From assembly GCA_003134965.1 (NCBI GenBank), contig PLDA01000002.1:1860001-1924000 (forward strand): a stretch of DNA of 64,000 nucleotides. The letters are read 5' to 3'. Made by a program: the position numbers and the translations under genes. Positions within the stretch are counted from its first letter, which is position 1. Every line of letters starts with the position of its first letter. Below, one piece after another: positions 59,872 through 64,000 of the stretch. The notes beneath the pieces are model-generated. The model did not search any database. It was not told the DNA's origin and worked only from the letters and a program-made list of their open reading frames with translations. Source of the DNA: Vulcanimicrobium winogradskyi. Lineage in GTDB: Bacteria; Vulcanimicrobiota; Vulcanimicrobiia; Vulcanimicrobiales; Vulcanimicrobiaceae.

Positions 59872-60735
59872 CTACGCCGCGTACTCCCGGTCGACGACTT
59901 CGACGCGCCGCGTCGTTGTGAAGCGCCCGCGGTACGGTGCGACGAAACGGCCCGACGTCGGCGCTACATCGGCGTAGTCACGGCCGGCGGCGACGAAGAC
60001 GTAGTCCAGGTTCGTATGGCGCTCGTGCGTCGGGTCGTAGGCGGTGACCGCCGCGATCCCGGTGCCGGGCGCCGGCTCGATCACCTCGAGCCACGCATGC
60101 GTTCCGCCTTCGCCGAGCAGGTGGCCGGAGACGTAGCGTGCGGGGATTTCGCACAAGCGGCACAGCGCGATCATCACGTGCGCGAAGTCTTGGCAGACGC
60201 CGTTCGCCTGGGCGAACGCCTCGGCCGCCGTCGTTTCGACCGTCGTCGTATCCGGCACGTACCGCATGTGCTGCGCGACGAACGCGTTGATGTGCGCGGC
60301 GAGCTTGCCGGCGCCGTCGTCCTCGGCCATCAGCCGCTCGGCCGTGGCGCGCAGTGCGAGGCTGGGCTGCGTCAGTGCCGAGGGCCGCCGGAAGCGTTCG
60401 TCGTCGAACCAGGTCGGCTCGAGGTGCGGCCACGGCCCGTCGCCGCGGCGGATCGTCGCCTGGTAGTCGAGCTGGATCTCGCGCTCGACGCGTTCCGCTT
60501 CGATCGTCACGACGATGTTGCCGAAGGCGTCTTCTTCCCATTGGACCGGCAGGTCCGGGCTCACCCGCAGCTCGTGGCCGACGCGCCGCTGGTCACCGTA
60601 GACCGGCGGGGGCGCAACGATCAGGCGGTGCCGCAGGTGCTGGATCGGCCCCGGGTACTCGTACCGGAACTGCTGGTGCAGCACGTACGACGCGGCGACG
60701 AGGCGCTCGCTGCTCATCGATCGACCATCAATCAT
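59872..60735 (-). CDS. Transglutaminase-like protein 3
   Basis: A 287-residue protein from ATG 60735 (ATG 60717 is possible). N-terminal beta domain with YVLHQQFRYEYPGPIQHLRH, then a transglutaminase core: Cys in ANGVCQDFAHVMIALCR, His in EGGTHAWLEVIEP and Asp in AYDPTHERHTN, a complete Cys-His-Asp triad. It probably cleaves or forms amide bonds in peptides. The start overlaps the upstream gene by eight bases. Confidence 0.85.
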   Translation of the reverse strand: MIDGRSMSSERLVAASYVLHQQFRYEYPGPIQHLRHRLIVAPPPVYGDQRRVGHELRVSPDLPVQWEEDAFGNIVVTIEAERVEREIQLDYQATIRRGDGPWPHLEPTWFDDERFRRPSALTQPSLALRATAERLMAEDDGAGKLAAHINAFVAQHMRYVPDTTTVETTAAEAFAQANGVCQDFAHVMIALCRLCEIPARYVSGHLLGEGGTHAWLEVIEPAPGTGIAAVTAYDPTHERHTNLDYVFVAAGRDYADVAPTSGRFVAPYRGRFTTTRRVEVVDREYAA

Positions 60736-61549
60736 TCCGATCGGCCCAAACCGTCATCGTCTCCAGCCGCACGTCGCCGTAGGTCGTCACCATCGCGACG
60801 TCGAGCGCGTCGCGGCCGCGCGCGATGGTCACGTGGCCGATACGACGCTGATTGTTGCGGGGGTCGAAGGTGTACCAGCGGTCGCCCAGATAGGCCTCGA
60901 ACCAGGCGCAGAAGTCCATCGGGGCATCGGTCAGCGGGATGCCGATATCCGGCAGGTACCCGAAGGCGTAGCGTGCCGGGATGTTGAGGGCGCGGCAGAA
61001 GCTGATCGCGACTTGCGCGAAGTCGCGGCAGACGCCGGTGCCGGCGTCGACGACGTCGGCGGAGGTCGTCTGCGGAAGGCTGGTCCCGTAGGCGAAGCGG
61101 ATGTTCCCATAGACCCAGTCGCAGATCGCCTGAACTCGGCTCCAGCCGGGTTGCAGGTGGCCGAAGAGCTGCCACGACTGGTCGGAGAGCCGGTCCGACA
61201 GACAGAGGCGGCTGGGCAGCGTGAACAGGAGGGTGTCGTCGGGCAGGTCCGCGACCGGGACCTCGCGCGCGAACCAGTCGGTGTCGGCCGGACCCGGCGG
61301 GACGTGGACGACGGCATCGTACCGCAGCGTCGTTTTCCCGGGGGCGAAGGTGAGCCGGCGGCACGAGTTGCCGTAGAGGTCACGATAGTCGTGATGCGGT
61401 GTCGGCGGATCGACCGACCAGTTCTCGGACATCACCTGGTGCTCGCGCTCTTCGGCCCGAACCAAGATGACCGCCGGGGTGGCGGTGCCGGCTTCGTGGA
61501 CGAACTCGCAGCCGACCCGCAGTGCGAGGGGCGAAACGATCTGCATCAT
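60728..61549 (-). CDS. Transglutaminase-like protein 2 with atypical His position
   Basis: A 273-residue protein starting MMQIVSPLALRVGCEFVHEA at 61549. Catalytic Cys in GTGVCRDFAQVAISFCRAL and Asp in WYTFDPRNNQRR are present, but where its neighbours have HAW (GTHAW, ASHAW) it has FCAWFEAYLG, replacing the His by Cys. I recall non-His residues here in some relatives, so it may be a non-catalytic or differently wired member. Overlaps both neighbours. Confidence 0.82.
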   Translation of the reverse strand: MMQIVSPLALRVGCEFVHEAGTATPAVILVRAEEREHQVMSENWSVDPPTPHHDYRDLYGNSCRRLTFAPGKTTLRYDAVVHVPPGPADTDWFAREVPVADLPDDTLLFTLPSRLCLSDRLSDQSWQLFGHLQPGWSRVQAICDWVYGNIRFAYGTSLPQTTSADVVDAGTGVCRDFAQVAISFCRALNIPARYAFGYLPDIGIPLTDAPMDFCAWFEAYLGDRWYTFDPRNNQRRIGHVTIARGRDALDVAMVTTYGDVRLETMTVWADRND

Positions 61550-62451
61550 TGTTGCTGCTGCTCTTGCTGCTCGAGCATCTGCTGCTCCCGCTGCTGCTGC
61601 ACCGGGGAGAGCGCTTCGACGAAGACGTCGACCGACATCGAGCTCGACGAGGCGCCGACGTAGACGCCGCGCACGGGGCTGACGTCGCGGTAGTCGCGCC
61701 CGGTCGCGATGCGCACGAAGTGGTCGCCGATCCAGGTGTCGTTGGTCGGATCGATCCCGACCCAGCCCCGCGGGCCCAGATACGCCTCGGCCCAGGCGTG
61801 CGACGCTTCGGCGCCGAGCGTCTCGCCGCCGCCGGCGGAATGGATATATCCGCTCACGTAGCGGGCCGGGATCCCGGCGTGCCGGCACAGCGCGATGAGG
61901 ACGTGCGCGAAGTCCTGACATACGCCGCGCCGCAGCGCGAGCGATTCCTCGACCCCCGCGTGCACGTCCGTCTGGCCGGTCTCGTAGACGAACTCGCCGT
62001 TGATCGCCTTCGATGCGGCCCGGAACCACTCGACGACGTCGTCGTCCGGACCCGGGACGCCGAGCGGTGCGGCGAACGCCTCGAAGCCCTCTCCGTATCG
62101 CACGTAGCGGCTCTCGTGCAAGAAGTCCCAGAGTTCGTCGCGCAGGGGATCGTCGTCGACCAGGCTGCGCCGCGTCGGCGCCGGCGCGCGCGCCGCCCCG
62201 CGTGCCGTGACGACCTGGGAGCGCGCGATGATCTCGAGCGTGTCGTGCTCGGGCAGTACCGCGAAGTGCTGGACGTCGTTGCCGAAGCGGTCGCCGTAGG
62301 AGAAGACGCGCGCGCGCGGCGCGACGGTCAGCTCGTACTTCGTGCAGTACTGCGAGGCGTCGCTGCGCGGCTGGAGGTGCGCGATGGTGTGGCTCTCGTG
62401 CACGGGGACCGGATAGCGGTAGCGCGTGCGGTGCGCGATGGTGAACCGCAT
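61546..62451 (-). CDS. Transglutaminase-like protein 1 with Gln-rich tail
   Basis: A 301-residue protein, ATG 62451 overlapping the alpha-E stop. N-terminal MRFTIAHRTRYRYPVPVHES, core Cys in RRGVCQDFAHVLIALCRHAG, His in EASHAWAEAYLG and Asp in GIDPTNDTWIG: full triad. The C-terminus is a Gln-rich tail (QQQREQQMLEQQEQQQQ) encoded by CAG-rich DNA, likely flexible. Typical third partner of the ATP-grasp/alpha-E operon. Confidence 0.88.
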   Translation of the reverse strand: MRFTIAHRTRYRYPVPVHESHTIAHLQPRSDASQYCTKYELTVAPRARVFSYGDRFGNDVQHFAVLPEHDTLEIIARSQVVTARGAARAPAPTRRSLVDDDPLRDELWDFLHESRYVRYGEGFEAFAAPLGVPGPDDDVVEWFRAASKAINGEFVYETGQTDVHAGVEESLALRRGVCQDFAHVLIALCRHAGIPARYVSGYIHSAGGGETLGAEASHAWAEAYLGPRGWVGIDPTNDTWIGDHFVRIATGRDYRDVSPVRGVYVGASSSSMSVDVFVEALSPVQQQREQQMLEQQEQQQQ

Positions 62452-63362
62452 CAGCCGACCGGAACGCGCGGGAAGTAGGCGGAGGTGATCGACGAACCGA
62501 GCTCGTCGAGCGCGGCGGTGATCCGCTCCGCGACGTTCGCCGTACCCTCGCGCGCGAGGTCGGCGGCGCCGGCGTAGTCGAGTGACGAGCAGATCCGTCC
62601 GGACGTTCGTTCGGCCGACGTCGCGAACGTCCCGACGGGGGCGCCGGAGAGCCGGTGCAGCGCGTGGTCGACTTCGTGCAGGCAGAAGCGCAGCGAGCGC
62701 GGGAAGGTGATGCTGAGCGCGAGGAATGCGAGCGCTTCGACCGGATCGAACGACTGCTGGCGCGCGCGGGCGTACGGCTCGCTCGCGCAGCACGCTTCGA
62801 GAACCAGCTGCCACACGTGCGGTCCGGCGTCGGGCTCCATCGCGCGCAGGACGCGGGCCGTCATCGCCGCGCGCTCGAGATAGCGCCCGATGCGCAAGAA
62901 CATCCAGGCGTCCTCGCGCGCCAGCGTCGCGTCGCAGATCCCGCCGAACGCCTGCGCGCTCTCGCGGATGGCGTGCAGGAACGACGACGCCCCGTCCGGT
63001 CCGATCGCGCGCGGCGAGTGCGCCTCGACGAAGAGGTACAGCCCGTTGATGCACTCCCAGATCTCGGTCGTCAGCTCGGCGCGTACGCCGATCGCGTTGC
63101 GCCGCGCGATCCGCACGCAGGAGGTGATCGAGAGCAGCGTCTCGCTGCCGAAGACGATCCGTTCGATCGCCGCGTTGCGTTCGATCTCGCCGTCCGGGGG
63201 CGCGATCCCGGCGACGGCGTACGCCGCGAGCCAGCGGCGCTCGGCGTCGACCGCGCGGTCGACCGAGCGCATCGCGGTGACGTCGATCAGGCGTGCGAGA
63301 TCTTCCGCACGCTCGACGTTGCGCGCGGTCCAGTAGAGCGACTCGGCGACGCGGCTCAGCAT
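62451..63362 (-). CDS. Alpha-E domain protein (DUF403)
   Basis: A 303-residue all-helical protein starting MLSRVAESLYWTARNVERAE, the invariant opening of alpha-E proteins (which has N-x-ER). Further on, EDAWMFLRIGRYLERAAMTA and SLRFCLHEVDHAL are conserved. It always accompanies circularly permuted ATP-grasp and transglutaminase genes; role unknown. Overlaps both neighbours by 1-2 bases. Confidence 0.92.
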   Translation of the reverse strand: MLSRVAESLYWTARNVERAEDLARLIDVTAMRSVDRAVDAERRWLAAYAVAGIAPPDGEIERNAAIERIVFGSETLLSITSCVRIARRNAIGVRAELTTEIWECINGLYLFVEAHSPRAIGPDGASSFLHAIRESAQAFGGICDATLAREDAWMFLRIGRYLERAAMTARVLRAMEPDAGPHVWQLVLEACCASEPYARARQQSFDPVEALAFLALSITFPRSLRFCLHEVDHALHRLSGAPVGTFATSAERTSGRICSSLDYAGAADLAREGTANVAERITAALDELGSSITSAYFPRVPVG

Positions 63363-64000
63363 TATTCCGCCAGCACCCAGGTGTCTTTTGAGCCTCCGCC
63401 CTGCGAGGAGTTCACGACCAGCGAGCCTTCGACCAGCGCGACGCGCGTCAGCGCCGCAGGCGGGACGTCGACGCGGTTGCCGGCGAGCAGCGCGAACGGG
63501 CGCAGGTCGACATGCCGGGGCGCGAGCCCGTCTTCCACGACCGTCGGGTGCGAGGAGAGCATCACCACCGGCTGCGCGATGAAGTCGCGGGGATTCGCGC
63601 GGATCGCGTCGCCGAACTCCGCCCGCTCTGCGTGCGTGCTCGTCGGTCCGATCAGCATTCCATAGCCGCCCGACGCGGACGTGCGCTTCACCACCAGCGC
63701 CTCGAGCCGGCTCAGGACGTGCTGCCGCTCCGCGTCATCGGAGCAGTCGAAGGTCAGGACGTTGTCGAGCACCGGCTCTTCGCTCAGGTAGTAGCGGATC
63801 ATAGCCGGGACGTACGGGTAGATCGCCTTGTCGTCGGCGACGCCGGTGCCGATCGCGTTGGCGAGCGTGACGTTGCCGGCGCGATAGGCGTCGAAGAGTC
63901 CGGCGATGCCGAGCGAGGAGTCGGGGCGGAAGTAGAGCGGATCGATGTAGTCGTCGTCGACGCGCCGGTAGAGAACGTCGATCCGCTGCGGACCGCGCGT
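63362..64000 (-). CDS. Circularly permuted ATP-grasp protein (DUF404/DUF407), 5' end off window
   Basis: The frame is open to the right edge; about 212 C-terminal residues are visible. Blocks: DPLYFRPDSSLGIAGLFDAY, GNVTLANAIGTGVADDKAIY, YVPAMIRYYLSEEPVL and VVKRTSASGGYGMLIGP, typical of the permuted ATP-grasp family. The enzyme is predicted to ligate amino groups to carboxylates using ATP. TAA overlaps the alpha-E start (TAATG). Confidence 0.9.
   Translation of the reverse strand, partial: TRGPQRIDVLYRRVDDDYIDPLYFRPDSSLGIAGLFDAYRAGNVTLANAIGTGVADDKAIYPYVPAMIRYYLSEEPVLDNVLTFDCSDDAERQHVLSRLEALVVKRTSASGGYGMLIGPTSTHAERAEFGDAIRANPRDFIAQPVVMLSSHPTVVEDGLAPRHVDLRPFALLAGNRVDVPPAALTRVALVEGSLVVNSSQGGGSKDTWVLAE

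Overview
The window is one contiguous, very G+C-rich, densely packed bacterial chromosome segment. Most neighbouring genes overlap by 1, 4 or 8 bases, and GTG and TTG starts are common. A beta-barrel outer-membrane protein, a TonB-like protein and several lipoproteins indicate a diderm. The flagellar export genes, a chemoreceptor, an acyl-ACP-reductase homologue and the general style suggest a little-studied deep lineage such as Candidatus Eremiobacterota (WPS-2); that placement is inference, since no rRNA is present.

Layout. 1-4.6 kb: end of a class III aminotransferase, a SRPBCC protein, two uncharacterised proteins, an acyl-ACP reductase-like enzyme and OsmC. 4.6-4.8 kb: a structured non-coding stretch with a tRNA-like fold. 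4.8-11.6 kb: a family usually labelled quinate 5-dehydrogenase, two APC permeases, greA, lysS, a GNAT enzyme and DUF5069. 11.7-18.1 kb: HD-GYP protein, truA, a chemoreceptor, rplM-rpsI with a clear promoter and terminator, a new 51-residue membrane protein, and a GAF-PAS-adenylate cyclase. 18.1-35.1 kb: a compact flagellar basal-body and export cluster (flgB-like, flgC, fliE, fliF, fliH, fliI, transglycosylase, aspartyl protease, fliK-like, flgG-like, fliM-like, fliN, fliP, fliQ, fliR, flhB, flhA). It is interrupted between fliP and fliQ by a TetR/membrane-protein pair, metF and a small less G+C-rich module. 35.1-41.9 kb: a secreted alpha/beta hydrolase, a radical SAM/SPASM enzyme coupled to a small GDL-motif protein (candidate peptide-modification system), a TelA/YbjQ operon and a Fur-family regulator. 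42-48.6 kb: secD, secF, a HIRAN-RecQ-like helicase and a PDZ-GAF membrane sensor. 48.6-54.3 kb: lipoproteins and a coupled chain of a TonB-like protein plus three glycosyltransferases. 54.4-57.7 kb: apt, rel, Uma2. 57.7-64 kb: a beta-barrel protein and an operon of ATP-grasp, alpha-E and three transglutaminase-like proteins, running off the right edge.

How genes work together. The flagellar block supplies a full export gate (FliP, FliQ, FliR, FlhB, FlhA), ATPase and stator (FliI, FliH) and rod/MS-ring parts. Its rotor looks reduced: there is no separate fliG, the FliF C-terminus carries a FliG-middle-domain-like segment, and the FliM-like protein lacks the usual N-terminal CheY-binding peptide. 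The rSAM gene overlaps the GDL protein gene by four bases, as expected for a modifying enzyme and its substrate. The ATP-grasp/alpha-E/transglutaminase operon matches a widespread predicted amide-ligation system.

Short dispersed repeats with the core CCTGAGCTTGTCGAAGGG or its complement occur in several intergenic gaps and once inside the helicase coding region. The most distinctive observations are the rSAM-GDL pair, the FliF-FliG fusion, the hairpin over the fliQ start, the TetR operator array and the structured RNA near 4.7 kb.
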